Assembly (NCBI RefSeq): GCF_914484835.1
Contig: NZ_CAJZAR010000108.1
Coordinates: 1-33,973, forward strand
Direction: 5' to 3'
Length of the DNA stretch: 33,973 bases
Source: Paraburkholderia tropica
GTDB lineage: Bacteria; Pseudomonadota; Gammaproteobacteria; Burkholderiales; Burkholderiaceae
Part shown: positions 7,039 through 14,425 of the stretch, piece by piece
Position numbering within the stretch: position 1 is the stretch's first letter
How the letters are laid out: every line of letters begins with the position of its first letter
The notes under the pieces: generated by a model
Database searches by the model: none
What the model was told of the DNA's origin: nothing
Seen by the model: the letters and a program-made list of their open reading frames with translations, nothing else
Position numbers and translations under genes: made by a program

Positions 7039-7344
7039 GTGGCTAAACTGGCACTGATCGAACGTGAAAAGAAGCGCGCTCGTCTGGCAGCGAAATTTGC
7101 GCCGAAGCGCGCAGAGCTGAAGGCGATCATCGACGACCAAAGCAAGTCGGAAGAAGAGCGTTACGCAGCTCGCCTCGAACTGCAACAACTGCCCCGCAAC
7201 TCGAACCCGACCCGCAAGCGTAACCGCTGCGCGATCACGGGTCGTCCGCGTGGCACGTTCCGCAAATTCGGTCTCGCACGTAACAAGATTCGTGAAATCG
7301 CGTTCCGTGGTGAGATCCCTGGCATCACCAAGGCGAGCTGGTAA
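7039..7344 (+). CDS. rpsN: 30S ribosomal protein S14 (zinc-free form)
   Basis: At 101 aa this is the long form of S14. It has only one cysteine in the region NRCAITGRPRGTFRKFGLAR and so lacks the CxxC pairs of the zinc-binding short form. S14 is a late-assembling 30S head protein. The start is GTG, with GAGGT seven bases upstream; the protein begins MAKLALIEREKKRA, which supports that choice. Confidence 0.97.
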   Translation: MAKLALIEREKKRARLAAKFAPKRAELKAIIDDQSKSEEERYAARLELQQLPRNSNPTRKRNRCAITGRPRGTFRKFGLARNKIREIAFRGEIPGITKASW

Positions 7345-7358
7345 TAGGAGAAACATAA

Positions 7359-7754
7359 ATGAGCATGAGTGATCCTATCGCCGATATGCTGACTCGCATC
7401 CGCAATGCGCAGATGGTCGAGAAAGTTTCGGTTGCTATGCCCTCGTCGAAAGTGAAGATTGCGATTGCGCAGGTTCTGAAGGACGAAGGTTATATCGACG
7501 ACTTCGCGGTGAAAACCGAAGGTGCGAAGTCGGAATTGAACATCGCGTTGAAGTACTACGCTGGCCGTCCCGTTATCGAGCGCATCGAACGCGTCTCGAA
7601 GCCGGGTCTGCGCGTGTACCGCGGCCGCAACGACATCCCGCAGGTCATGAATGGCCTCGGCGTTGCGATCGTGTCGACGCCCAAGGGTGTGATGACGGAC
7701 CGCAAGGCGCGCGCTACTGGCGTCGGCGGCGAAGTTATCTGCTACGTCGCTTAA
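7359..7754 (+). CDS. rpsH: 30S ribosomal protein S8
   Basis: The 131-aa product starts MSMSDPIADMLTRIRNAQMV. An internal ATG two codons later is possible, but AGGAGA upstream suits 7359. S8 binds helix 21 of 16S rRNA. In E. coli it is the translational repressor of the spc operon, acting at rplE. The C-terminal STPKGVMTDRKARATGVGGE is the family signature. I did not see an obvious S8-target mimic around rplX-rplE. Confidence 0.97.
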   Translation: MSMSDPIADMLTRIRNAQMVEKVSVAMPSSKVKIAIAQVLKDEGYIDDFAVKTEGAKSELNIALKYYAGRPVIERIERVSKPGLRVYRGRNDIPQVMNGLGVAIVSTPKGVMTDRKARATGVGGEVICYVA

Positions 7755-7772
7755 GGCCTAAGGAGAAGAAAC

Positions 7773-8303
7773 ATGTCTCGAGTAGGTAAGAGCCCGGTCG
7801 CGCTGCAAGGCGCAGAAGCGACGCTCAGCGACGAGAAGATTACCGTCAAGGGCGCGCTGGGCACGATTTCGCAAGCTGCGAACCGCCTCGTGAAGGTGGT
7901 GAACGACAACGGCACGCTCAAGTTCGAGCCGGCCGACGACAGCCGCGAAGCAAACGCAATGTCGGGCACGATGCGCGCGATCGTCGCGAACATGGTGCAG
8001 GGCGTGACGAAGGGTTTCGAGCGCAAGCTGACGCTGGTTGGCGTCGGTTACCGTGCTCAAGCACAAGGCGACAAGCTGAACCTGTCGCTGGGTTTCTCGC
8101 ACCCCGTGGTGCACCAGATGCCGGAAGGCGTGAAGGCCGAAACCCCGTCGCAAACGGAAATCGTGATCAAGGGGATCGACAAGCAGAAAGTCGGCCAAAC
8201 CGCAGCCGAAGTGCGCGGTTATCGCCCGCCTGAGCCCTACAAGGGCAAGGGTGTGCGTTACGCCGACGAGGTTGTGATCCTCAAAGAAACGAAGAAGAAG
8301 TAA
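7773..8303 (+). CDS. rplF: 50S ribosomal protein L6
   Basis: The product is 176 aa (177 in E. coli), with the duplicated L6 fold and the C-terminal signature PEPYKGKGVRYADE. L6 lies near the factor-binding centre beside the sarcin-ricin loop. AAGGAG precedes the ATG. It is followed 12 nt later by rplR. Confidence 0.98.
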   Translation: MSRVGKSPVALQGAEATLSDEKITVKGALGTISQAANRLVKVVNDNGTLKFEPADDSREANAMSGTMRAIVANMVQGVTKGFERKLTLVGVGYRAQAQGDKLNLSLGFSHPVVHQMPEGVKAETPSQTEIVIKGIDKQKVGQTAAEVRGYRPPEPYKGKGVRYADEVVILKETKKK

Positions 8304-8315
8304 GGGTGCGCAATC

Positions 8316-8681
8316 ATGGATAAGACTCAATCTCGCCTGCGCCGCGCTCGTCAGACGCGTCTCAAGATCGCTGAGCTGCAAGTCGCGCGCCTGGCCGTGC
8401 ATCGCACGAACACGCACATTTACGCGCAAGTGTTCTCGCCCTGCGGCACCAAGGTGCTGGCCAGCGCATCGACGCTTGAAGCCGAAGTGCGTGCGCAACT
8501 GGCTGACCAGTCGGGCAAGGGTGGCAATGTCGCCGCTGCCTCGCTGATCGGCAAGCGTATCGCAGAAAAGGCTAAGGCCGCCGGCATCGAATCCGTCGCC
8601 TTTGACCGCTCGGGTTTCCGCTACCACGGCCGCGTCAAGGCGCTGGCTGATGCAGCGCGTGAAGCCGGGCTCAAGTTCTAA
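8316..8681 (+). CDS. rplR: 50S ribosomal protein L18
   Basis: The 121-aa protein opens MDKTQSRLRRARQTRLKI and contains LAVHRTNTHIYAQVFSP and the GFRYHGRVKALADAAREAGL tail. L18 binds 5S rRNA and, with L5 and L25, carries it into the central protuberance. The length is slightly above the E. coli value of 117. Confidence 0.98.
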   Translation: MDKTQSRLRRARQTRLKIAELQVARLAVHRTNTHIYAQVFSPCGTKVLASASTLEAEVRAQLADQSGKGGNVAAASLIGKRIAEKAKAAGIESVAFDRSGFRYHGRVKALADAAREAGLKF

Positions 8682-8695
8682 GGAAGGAATTCGTC

Positions 8696-9214
8696 ATGGC
8701 AAAGATGCAAGCGAAAGTTCAGGCTGACGAACGCGACGACGGCCTTCGTGAAAAAATGATTTCGGTCAATCGCGTGACCAAGGTCGTGAAGGGTGGCCGT
8801 ATTCTCGGCTTCGCCGCACTGACCGTGGTTGGCGATGGTGATGGCCGCGTCGGTATGGGCAAGGGCAAGTCGAAAGAAGTGCCCGTCGCTGTCCAGAAGG
8901 CGATGGAACAAGCTCGTCGCAACATGTTCAAGGTGCCCCTGAAGAACGGCACCCTGCAACACGAAGTGCACGGCAAGCATGGCGCATCGGTCGTCCTCCT
9001 CGCTCCGGCGAAGGCTGGTACGGGCGTGATCGCCGGCGGCCCGATGCGCGCAGTGTTCGACGTGATGGGCGTGCAGAACGTCGTGGCCAAGAGCCACGGT
9101 TCGACGAACCCGTACAACCTCGTTCGTGCAACGCTGGACGGTCTGCGCAAGCAGTCGACCCCGGCTGACATCGCGGCGAAGCGCGGCAAGTCCGTCGAAG
9201 ACATTCTGGGCTAA
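8696..9214 (+). CDS. rpsE: 30S ribosomal protein S5
   Basis: The product is 172 aa (167 in E. coli). The double-stranded-RNA-binding-like N-domain is visible in REKMISVNRVTKVVKGGRI, and the glycine-rich loop in VGDGDGRVGMGKGKSKEVP. S5 helps shape the decoding site and the mRNA entry channel and affects accuracy. It follows rplR by 14 nt with an AAGGA ribosome-binding site. Confidence 0.98.
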   Translation: MAKMQAKVQADERDDGLREKMISVNRVTKVVKGGRILGFAALTVVGDGDGRVGMGKGKSKEVPVAVQKAMEQARRNMFKVPLKNGTLQHEVHGKHGASVVLLAPAKAGTGVIAGGPMRAVFDVMGVQNVVAKSHGSTNPYNLVRATLDGLRKQSTPADIAAKRGKSVEDILG

Positions 9215-9225
9215 GGGTGGGCACT

Positions 9226-9408
9226 ATGTCTGAAAAAACTGTCAAGGTTCAGCTCGTCAAGAGCCTGATTGGGACCCGCGAAACGCACCGTGCCACCGTG
9301 CGCGGTCTCGGCCTGCGTCGCCTGAACTCGGTCTCCGAGCTGCAGGATACGCCGGCTGTGCGCGGCATGATCAACAAGGTCTCGTACCTCGTTAAGGTCA
9401 TCGGCTAA
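9226..9408 (+). CDS. rpmD: 50S ribosomal protein L30
   Basis: The 60-aa product is read from ATG 9226 (MSEKTVKVQLVKSLIGTRET). An in-frame GTG at 9217 would add three residues but leaves less room for the GGGTGGG ribosome-binding region. L30 is a small large-subunit protein. The motif LGLRRLNSVSELQDTPAVRG is characteristic, and the length equals that of the E. coli protein (59 aa) to within one residue. Confidence 0.96.
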   Translation: MSEKTVKVQLVKSLIGTRETHRATVRGLGLRRLNSVSELQDTPAVRGMINKVSYLVKVIG

Positions 9409-9437
9409 GCGGTCGACCAAGACTCCAGGAGTTGAAA

Positions 9438-9872
9438 ATGGAATTGAATAACCTGAAGCCGGCAGAAGGCGCGAAGCATGCAAAGCGTCGCGTCGGTCGC
9501 GGCATCGGCTCCGGCCTCGGCAAGACCGCTGGCCGTGGTCACAAGGGTCAGAAATCGCGTTCGGGCGGCTTCCACAAGGTTGGCTTCGAAGGCGGTCAAA
9601 TGCCGCTGCAGCGTCGTCTGCCGAAGCGTGGCTTCACCTCGCTGACGAAGGAATTCGTCGGTGAAGTGCGCCTCGCCGACATCGAGAAGCTGCCGGTCGA
9701 CGAAATCGATCTGTTGGCTCTCAAGCAGGCAGGCCTGGTTGGCGAACTGACCAAGAGCGCGAAGATCATCGCCACCGGCGAGATCAAGCGTAAGGTCGTC
9801 GTGAAGGGCCTGGGTGCGACGAAGAATGCGCGTGCTGCGATTGAAGCAGCAGGCGGTTCTTTTGCCGAGTGA
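9438..9872 (+). CDS. rplO: 50S ribosomal protein L15
   Basis: The product is 144 aa, the same as in E. coli. It starts MELNNLKPAEGAKHAKRRVG at ATG 9438; a TTG two codons upstream overlaps the AGGAG ribosome-binding site and is unlikely. The glycine- and arginine-rich N-terminal extension (GRGIGSGLGKTAGRGHKGQK) is the L15 hallmark that threads into 23S rRNA. The short leader contains GACCAAGACT (9415-9424), which also occurs in the rplN leader. Confidence 0.97.
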   Translation: MELNNLKPAEGAKHAKRRVGRGIGSGLGKTAGRGHKGQKSRSGGFHKVGFEGGQMPLQRRLPKRGFTSLTKEFVGEVRLADIEKLPVDEIDLLALKQAGLVGELTKSAKIIATGEIKRKVVVKGLGATKNARAAIEAAGGSFAE

Positions 9873-9887
9873 TTGTGAGTGGTGCGC

Positions 9888-9901
9888 GCGGGTTCGCCCG
9901 C
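9888..9901 (+). promoter_or_regulatory. Small TTCG hairpin between rplO and secY
   Basis: GCGGG (9888-9892) pairs with CCCGC (9897-9901) around a TTCG tetraloop. It lies in the 59-nt gap between rplO and secY. No T-run follows. A stable tetraloop stem at this spot could serve as an RNA-stability or processing element; the role is not shown. Confidence 0.35.
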
Positions 9902-9931
9902 CGTCACTAACATCTGCATCGGAGAAGCTAC

Positions 9932-11278
9932 TTGGCTACTAGCCCGAGTCTCGCAAAAACCGGTCGCAGCGCTCCGAAGTTCGGCGACCTGCGTCGGCGT
10001 GCAATGTTCTTGCTGCTGGCGCTGGTCGTTTATCGTATCGGTGCGCACATTCCGGTTCCGGGTATCGACCCAGACCAGCTGGCGAAGCTCTTTCAAAGCC
10101 AGTCGGGCGGCATCCTGGGCATGTTCAACATGTTCTCGGGTGGCGCGCTGTCTCGCTTCACGATCTTCGCGTTGGGTGTGATGCCGTATATTTCGGCGTC
10201 GATCATCCTGCAGCTGATGGCGATCGTCTCGCCCCAGCTGGAAGCGCTGAAGAAGGAAGGGCAGGCCGGACAACGCAAGATCACGCAGTACACGCGGATC
10301 TTCACGGTGGTGCTGGCGACGTTTCAGGCGTTTGGCATCGCGGTCGCGCTGGAAAACCAGCCTGGCCTCGTGATCGATCCGGGCATGGTGTTTCGCCTGA
10401 CGACGGTCGTAACGCTCGTGACGGGCACGATGTTCCTGATGTGGCTTGGTGAGCAGATCACGGAACGCGGTCTCGGCAACGGCATTTCGATCATCATCTT
10501 CGGCGGGATCGCAGCGGGCTTCCCGAATGCGATTGGCGGTCTGTTCGAACTGGTTCGCACCGGCTCGATGGGCCCCGTCTCGGCGATCATCATCGTGGCG
10601 CTGATCGCGGCTGTGACGTACCTGGTGGTGTTCATCGAACGCGGCCAGCGCAAGATCCTCGTGAACTATGCGAAGCGTCAGGTCGGTAACAAGATTTACG
10701 GCGGGCAGTCGTCCCACCTGCCGCTCAAGCTGAACATGTCGGGCGTGATTCCGCCGATCTTCGCATCGTCGATCATCCTGTTCCCGGCAACGATTCTGAA
10801 TTGGTTCAGCTCGGGTTCGCGATCCAACTGGTTCGCAGACACGCTGCACAACCTGGCTGAAGCTCTCAAGCCCGGCCAACCCGTGTACGTGTTGCTGTAT
10901 GCGTTGGCGATCGTCTTCTTCTGCTTCTTCTACACCGCACTGGTGTTCAACAGCAGGGAAACGGCCGACAACCTGAAGAAGAGTGGCGCGTTCGTACCTG
11001 GCATCCGCCCGGGCGATCAGACGGCTCGCTATATCGACCGCATCCTCACGCGTCTGACGCTGGCCGGTGCGATCTATATCGTGTTCGTCTGCCTGCTGCC
11101 GGAGTTTCTGGTGCTGCGCTGGAATGTGCCGTTTTATTTTGGTGGCACGTCGCTGCTGATCATTGTCGTCGTCACAATGGACTTCATGGCGCAGGTGCAG
11201 TCGTACGTCATGTCGCAACAATACGAATCGCTGCTCAAGAAGGCGAACTTCAAGGGTGGCGGAGTCCCGATGCGCTGA
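9932..11278 (+). CDS. secY: Protein translocase subunit SecY
   Basis: SecY is the channel of the SecYEG translocon in the inner membrane. The product is 448 aa (443 in E. coli) with ten hydrophobic segments. The plug region (IGAHIPVPGIDPDQL) follows segment 1. The conserved motif GMFNMFSGGALSRFTIFALG and the cytoplasmic loop FIERGQRKILVNYAKRQVG are both present. The start appears to be TTG, because GGAGAAG lies just upstream (9921-9927) and no ATG gives the expected N-terminus (MATSPSLAKTGRS). It sits in the spc operon as in most bacteria. Confidence 0.97.
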   Translation: MATSPSLAKTGRSAPKFGDLRRRAMFLLLALVVYRIGAHIPVPGIDPDQLAKLFQSQSGGILGMFNMFSGGALSRFTIFALGVMPYISASIILQLMAIVSPQLEALKKEGQAGQRKITQYTRIFTVVLATFQAFGIAVALENQPGLVIDPGMVFRLTTVVTLVTGTMFLMWLGEQITERGLGNGISIIIFGGIAAGFPNAIGGLFELVRTGSMGPVSAIIIVALIAAVTYLVVFIERGQRKILVNYAKRQVGNKIYGGQSSHLPLKLNMSGVIPPIFASSIILFPATILNWFSSGSRSNWFADTLHNLAEALKPGQPVYVLLYALAIVFFCFFYTALVFNSRETADNLKKSGAFVPGIRPGDQTARYIDRILTRLTLAGAIYIVFVCLLPEFLVLRWNVPFYFGGTSLLIIVVVTMDFMAQVQSYVMSQQYESLLKKANFKGGGVPMR

Positions 11279-11285
11279 AGGACAT

Positions 11286-11504
11286 ATGGCCAAAGACGAT
11301 GTGATCCAGATGCAAGGTGAGGTCATAGAAAACCTCCCTAACGCTACTTTCCGGGTGAAACTGGAAAACGGCCATGTGGTCCTTGGGCATATTTCCGGGA
11401 AGATGCGGATGCACTATATCCGCATCCTTCCGGGCGACAAGGTGACGGTTGAGTTGACGCCTTACGATCTGTCGCGTGCGCGGATCGTGTTCCGGGCGAA
11501 GTGA
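11286..11504 (+). CDS. infA: Translation initiation factor IF-1
   Basis: The 72-aa protein reads MAKDDVIQMQGEVIENLPNA and continues through the S1/OB-fold motif VLGHISGKMRMHYIRILPGD. IF-1 binds the A site of the 30S subunit during initiation. A longer frame is open upstream from 11163, but the AAGGA ribosome-binding site at 11278-11282 and the family length fix the start at 11286. It lies 7 nt after secY; in E. coli infA is elsewhere, so this is the beta-proteobacterial arrangement. Confidence 0.97.
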   Translation: MAKDDVIQMQGEVIENLPNATFRVKLENGHVVLGHISGKMRMHYIRILPGDKVTVELTPYDLSRARIVFRAK

Positions 11505-11524
11505 TTTAGAAAAAGGGTAATATC

Positions 11525-11641
11525 ATGAAAGTGATGGCATCGGTAAAGCGCATGTGCCGTAACTGCAAAATCATCAAGCGCAACGGCGTCGTTCGCGTGA
11601 TTTGCAGCACGGACCCGCGCCACAAGCAGCGTCAAGGCTGA
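11525..11641 (+). CDS. rpmJ: 50S ribosomal protein L36 (zinc form)
   Basis: The gene encodes 38 aa: MKVMASVKRMCRNCKIIKRN, then a short basic half ending HKQRQG. Residues C11, C14, C27 and H33 form the CCCH zinc ribbon, so this is the zinc-binding version. L36 stabilises 23S rRNA near the base of the stalk region. It is the last gene of the spc operon, 20 nt after infA. Confidence 0.95.
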   Translation: MKVMASVKRMCRNCKIIKRNGVVRVICSTDPRHKQRQG

Positions 11642-11646
11642 TCAGC

Positions 11647-11672
11647 GCGCTTTTTGCTTGCGCTTTTTGTTT
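11647..11672 (+). repeat. 13-bp tandem repeat before rpsM
   Basis: GCGCTTTTTGCTT (11647-11659) is followed at once by GCGCTTTTTGTTT (11660-11672), 12 of 13 bases identical. AGCGC at 11644-11648 can pair with GCGCT at 11660-11664 ahead of a T-run, a weak terminator-like shape at the spc-alpha boundary. The stem is short, so strong termination is not expected. Confidence 0.5.
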
Positions 11673-11683
11673 GAGGAAAAACA

Positions 11684-12049
11684 ATGGCTCGTATCGCAGG
11701 GGTTAACATCCCGAACCACCAGCACACGGAAATCGGCCTTACGGCGATCTTCGGTATCGGCCGCACGCGTTCGCGCAACATCTGCGTCGCTGCTGGTGTC
11801 TCGTTTGACAAGAAGGTCAAGGACCTGACCGACGCGGATCTCGAAAAGCTGCGTGATGAAGTGGGCAAGTTTGTCGTCGAAGGCGATCTCCGCCGTGAAA
11901 CGACGATGAACATCAAGCGCCTGATGGATCTCGGCTGCTACCGCGGCGTGCGCCATCGCAAGGGCCTGCCCCTGCGTGGCCAGCGTACGCGTACCAACGC
12001 ACGTACGCGCAAGGGTCCGCGCCGCGCAGCACAGTCGCTGAAGAAGTAA
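11684..12049 (+). CDS. rpsM: 30S ribosomal protein S13
   Basis: The product is 121 aa, opening MARIAGVNIPNHQHTEIGLT, with the helix-two-turn-helix region and the basic C-terminus LRGQRTRTNARTRKGPRRA. S13 lies in the 30S head and contacts P-site tRNA and L5. It is the first gene of the alpha operon. In E. coli the leader of this gene is the target for S4 repression; here the leader is only 42 nt and holds the tandem repeat, not an evident pseudoknot. Confidence 0.98.
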   Translation: MARIAGVNIPNHQHTEIGLTAIFGIGRTRSRNICVAAGVSFDKKVKDLTDADLEKLRDEVGKFVVEGDLRRETTMNIKRLMDLGCYRGVRHRKGLPLRGQRTRTNARTRKGPRRAAQSLKK

Positions 12050-12077
12050 GCGGTTCTGACAGTTACAGGAAAACGTA

Positions 12078-12482
12078 ATGGCTAAGGCTTCGAACAACTC
12101 CGCGGCGCAACGCGTTCGCAAGAAGGTTAAGAAGAACGTCGCCGAGGGCGTGGTTCACGTTCACGCGTCGTTCAACAACACGATCATCACGATCACCGAC
12201 CGTCAAGGCAATGCACTCGCCTGGGCAACGTCGGGCGGTCAGGGCTTCAAGGGTTCGCGTAAGTCGACGCCCTTCGCAGCTCAGGTCGCAGCTGAATCGG
12301 CTGGCCGTGTTGCAATGGAATACGGCGTCAAGAACCTCGAAGTGCGTATCAAGGGCCCCGGCCCGGGTCGCGAATCGGCGGTGCGCGCGCTGCATGGTCT
12401 TGGCATCAAGATCACCGCGATCTCCGACGTGACGCCGGTCCCGCACAACGGCTGCCGTCCGCCGAAGCGCCGTCGTATCTAA
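12078..12482 (+). CDS. rpsK: 30S ribosomal protein S11
   Basis: The 134-aa protein has the S11 signature VHVHASFNNTIITITDRQGN and the C-terminal motif DVTPVPHNGCRPPKRRRI. S11 sits on the 30S platform and lines the E-site mRNA path. It starts 28 nt after rpsM. A 165-nt structured gap separates it from rpsD, unlike the tight packing elsewhere in the operon. Confidence 0.98.
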   Translation: MAKASNNSAAQRVRKKVKKNVAEGVVHVHASFNNTIITITDRQGNALAWATSGGQGFKGSRKSTPFAAQVAAESAGRVAMEYGVKNLEVRIKGPGPGRESAVRALHGLGIKITAISDVTPVPHNGCRPPKRRRI

Positions 12483-12647
12483 GGCGTCGCGCTTGCCGAC
12501 TGCCTGAGCCGCCGGTAACGGCGTCCCAGGCTCTCGGCGCTATTGAATTGACTAAGCCCACCGTTCGGTCCAAAGGGCCGGACTAGCGCGAGTCGCGGGG
12601 TCTCCCCGTTTCAGGCTTCGCGTGATCAATTATCGAAGGAAAGCAAC
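12483..12647 (+). promoter_or_regulatory. Structured leader between rpsK and rpsD
   Basis: The 165-nt gap contains two clear hairpins. GCCTG 12502-12506 pairs with CAGGC 12527-12531; inside it, CGCCG 12510-12514 pairs with CGGCG 12519-12523 around a GTAA (GNRA-type) loop, leaving a small internal loop. CGGGG 12596-12600 pairs with CCCCG 12604-12608. A third, weaker pairing joins GGTCC 12567-12571 to GGGCC around 12575-12579. I found no good promoter pair. The AAGGA ribosome-binding site of rpsD follows. An S4-binding leader is a reasonable guess only. Confidence 0.5.
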
Positions 12648-13271
12648 GTGGCACGTTATATCGGCCCGAAGGCCAAGCTGTCCCGCCGTGAAGGCACCGA
12701 CCTCTTCCTGAAGAGCGCACGCCGCTCGCTCGCTGACAAGTGCAAGCTCGACAGCAAGCCGGGTCAACACGGCCGCACCTCGGGTGCGCGCACGTCCGAC
12801 TACGGCACGCAGCTGCGCGAGAAGCAAAAAGTGAAGCGTATCTACGGCGTGCTCGAGCGTCAGTTCCGCCGCTACTTCGCGGAAGCTGACCGTCGCAAGG
12901 GCAACACCGGCGAAAACCTGCTGCAACTGCTCGAATCGCGTCTCGACAACGTCGTGTACCGCATGGGCTTCGCATCGACCCGCGCTGAAGCGCGTCAGCT
13001 CGTGAGCCACAAGGCTCTCACGCTGAACGGCGTCGTTGCTAACGTCCCGTCGATGCAAGTGAAGGCAGGCGACGTCGTCGCTATTCGCGAAAAGGCGAAG
13101 AAGCAGGCGCGTATCGCTGAAGCCCTCTCGCTGGCAGAGCAAGGCGGCATCGCAGGCTGGGTCGCAGTCGACGCGAAGAAGTTCGAAGGTACGTTCAAGG
13201 GCGTGCCGGAGCGCAGCGACATCGCTGGCGACATCAACGAAAGCCTGATCGTCGAATTGTATTCGCGTTAA
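12648..13271 (+). CDS. rpsD: 30S ribosomal protein S4
   Basis: The product is 207 aa (206 in E. coli) and opens MARYIGPKAKLSRREGTDLF. The S4 RNA-binding domain is seen at LESRLDNVVYRMGFASTRAE and ARQLVSHKALTLNG (about residues 98-130). S4 nucleates 30S assembly and represses the alpha operon in E. coli. The start is GTG, with AAGGAAAG upstream at normal spacing. An intrinsic terminator lies immediately downstream, before rpoA. Confidence 0.97.
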   Translation: MARYIGPKAKLSRREGTDLFLKSARRSLADKCKLDSKPGQHGRTSGARTSDYGTQLREKQKVKRIYGVLERQFRRYFAEADRRKGNTGENLLQLLESRLDNVVYRMGFASTRAEARQLVSHKALTLNGVVANVPSMQVKAGDVVAIREKAKKQARIAEALSLAEQGGIAGWVAVDAKKFEGTFKGVPERSDIAGDINESLIVELYSR

Positions 13272-13282
13272 TCGAATTGACG

Positions 13283-13333
13283 GCCGGGGTAACCTCTGTG
13301 CTTCGCGCAGGAGGAAGCCTCGGCTGTTTTTTT
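13283..13333 (+). terminator. Intrinsic terminator/attenuator between rpsD and rpoA
   Basis: GCCGGGG (13283-13289) pairs with CCTCGGC (13318-13324, one G-U). Inside, 13293-13301 pairs with 13305-13314 (one bulged G), and seven T end the element at 13327-13333. It starts 11 nt after the rpsD stop and 62 nt before rpoA. Its right arm CCTCGGCT (13318-13325) is also perfectly complementary to AGCCGAGG at 13369-13376, so two structures compete in read-through RNA. Confidence 0.8.
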
Positions 13334-13395
13334 CAGGTTGTGGCCATCTCAGCCTTATCGGTGTAACGAGCCGAGGGTATTGAAAAGGAAAACCT

Positions 13396-14373
13396 ATGCA
13401 AACCAGTTTGTTGAAACCCAAGATCATCGCTGTGGAATCGCTCGGCGACAACCACGCGAAAGTGGTCATGGAGCCGTTCGAACGCGGTTATGGCCATACC
13501 TTGGGTAACGCGCTTCGGCGCGTGCTGCTGTCGTCGATGGTGGGCTACGCGCCGACCGAAGTGACGATCGCAGGCGTCGTGCACGAATACTCGACGCTCG
13601 ATGGTGTGCAAGAGGATGTGGTCAACCTGCTGTTGAACCTGAAGGGTGTGGTCTTCAAGCTGCATAACCGTGACGAAGTGACGGTTACGCTGCGCAAGGA
13701 AGGCGAAGGCGTTGTCACCGCTGGCGACATCGAACTCTCGCACGACTGCGAAGTCATCAACCCGGAACACGTCGTTGCGCATCTGACGAAGGGCGGCAAG
13801 CTCGACGTCCAGATCAAGATCGAGAAGGGCCGCGGCTACGTGCCGGGCAACGTGCGCCGTTACGGCGACGAGTCGGCCAAGATCATCGGCCGTATCGTGC
13901 TGGACGCTTCGTTCTCGCCGGTTCGCCGCGTGAGCTACGCAGTGGAAAGCGCGCGTGTCGAACAGCGTACCGACCTCGACAAGCTCGTGATGAACATCGA
14001 AACCAACGGCGTGATCTCGCCTGAGGAAGCGATCCGCCAGTCGGCCCGCATCCTCGTGGATCAGCTGTCGGTGTTCGCTGCACTGGAAGGCACGGAAACG
14101 GCGGCGGAAGCCCCGTCGCGCGCACCGCAGATCGATCCGATCCTGCTGCGTCCGGTGGACGATCTCGAACTCACGGTTCGCTCGGCGAACTGCCTGAAGG
14201 CCGAGAACATCTACTACATCGGCGACCTGATCCAGCGTACCGAGAACGAGCTGCTCAAGACCCCGAATCTGGGTCGCAAGTCGCTCAACGAGATCAAGGA
14301 AGTGCTTGCTTCCCGCGGTCTCACGCTCGGCATGAAGCTCGAAAACTGGCCGCCGGCTGGTCTCGACAAGTAA
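13396..14373 (+). CDS. rpoA: DNA-directed RNA polymerase subunit alpha
   Basis: The product is 325 aa (329 in E. coli). The N-terminal dimerisation/assembly domain covers about residues 1-230, with the signature FERGYGHTLGNALRRVLLSS. An acidic/alanine linker follows, then the C-terminal domain (about 245-310), which contacts UP-element DNA and activators, here CLKAENIYYIGDLIQRTENE and LLKTPNLGRKSLNEIKEVL. AAAAGGA lies before the ATG. The gene stands between two terminator-shaped elements (13283-13333 and 14387-14425), which would allow its dose to be set apart from the ribosomal proteins. Confidence 0.98.
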   Translation: MQTSLLKPKIIAVESLGDNHAKVVMEPFERGYGHTLGNALRRVLLSSMVGYAPTEVTIAGVVHEYSTLDGVQEDVVNLLLNLKGVVFKLHNRDEVTVTLRKEGEGVVTAGDIELSHDCEVINPEHVVAHLTKGGKLDVQIKIEKGRGYVPGNVRRYGDESAKIIGRIVLDASFSPVRRVSYAVESARVEQRTDLDKLVMNIETNGVISPEEAIRQSARILVDQLSVFAALEGTETAAEAPSRAPQIDPILLRPVDDLELTVRSANCLKAENIYYIGDLIQRTENELLKTPNLGRKSLNEIKEVLASRGLTLGMKLENWPPAGLDK

Positions 14374-14386
14374 GAAGTGTGGCACG

Positions 14387-14425
14387 GACGCGGATTTTCC
14401 TTTAAAATCCGCGTCTTGCCTTTTT
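14387..14425 (+). terminator. Intrinsic terminator between rpoA and rplQ
   Basis: GACGCGGATTTT (14387-14398) pairs perfectly with AAAATCCGCGTC (14404-14415) around a 5-nt loop, followed by TTGCCTTTTT. Outside it, GGCACGG (14381-14387) and CCGTGCC (14437-14443) are also perfectly complementary and would enclose the whole element. rplQ starts 77 nt further on without an obvious promoter, so read-through is probably partial. Confidence 0.8.

Noticed and set aside
9596..11326. A 576-codon minus strand frame across secY
   Set aside because: It is a shadow of secY and rplO; the composition is rich in Arg, His, Asp and Gln without any recognisable domain.
13338..13367. TTGTGG ... TGTAAC as an rpoA promoter downstream of the terminator
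   Set aside because: The -10 is a poor match and the hexamers were found only by relaxing the consensus; not strong enough to list.
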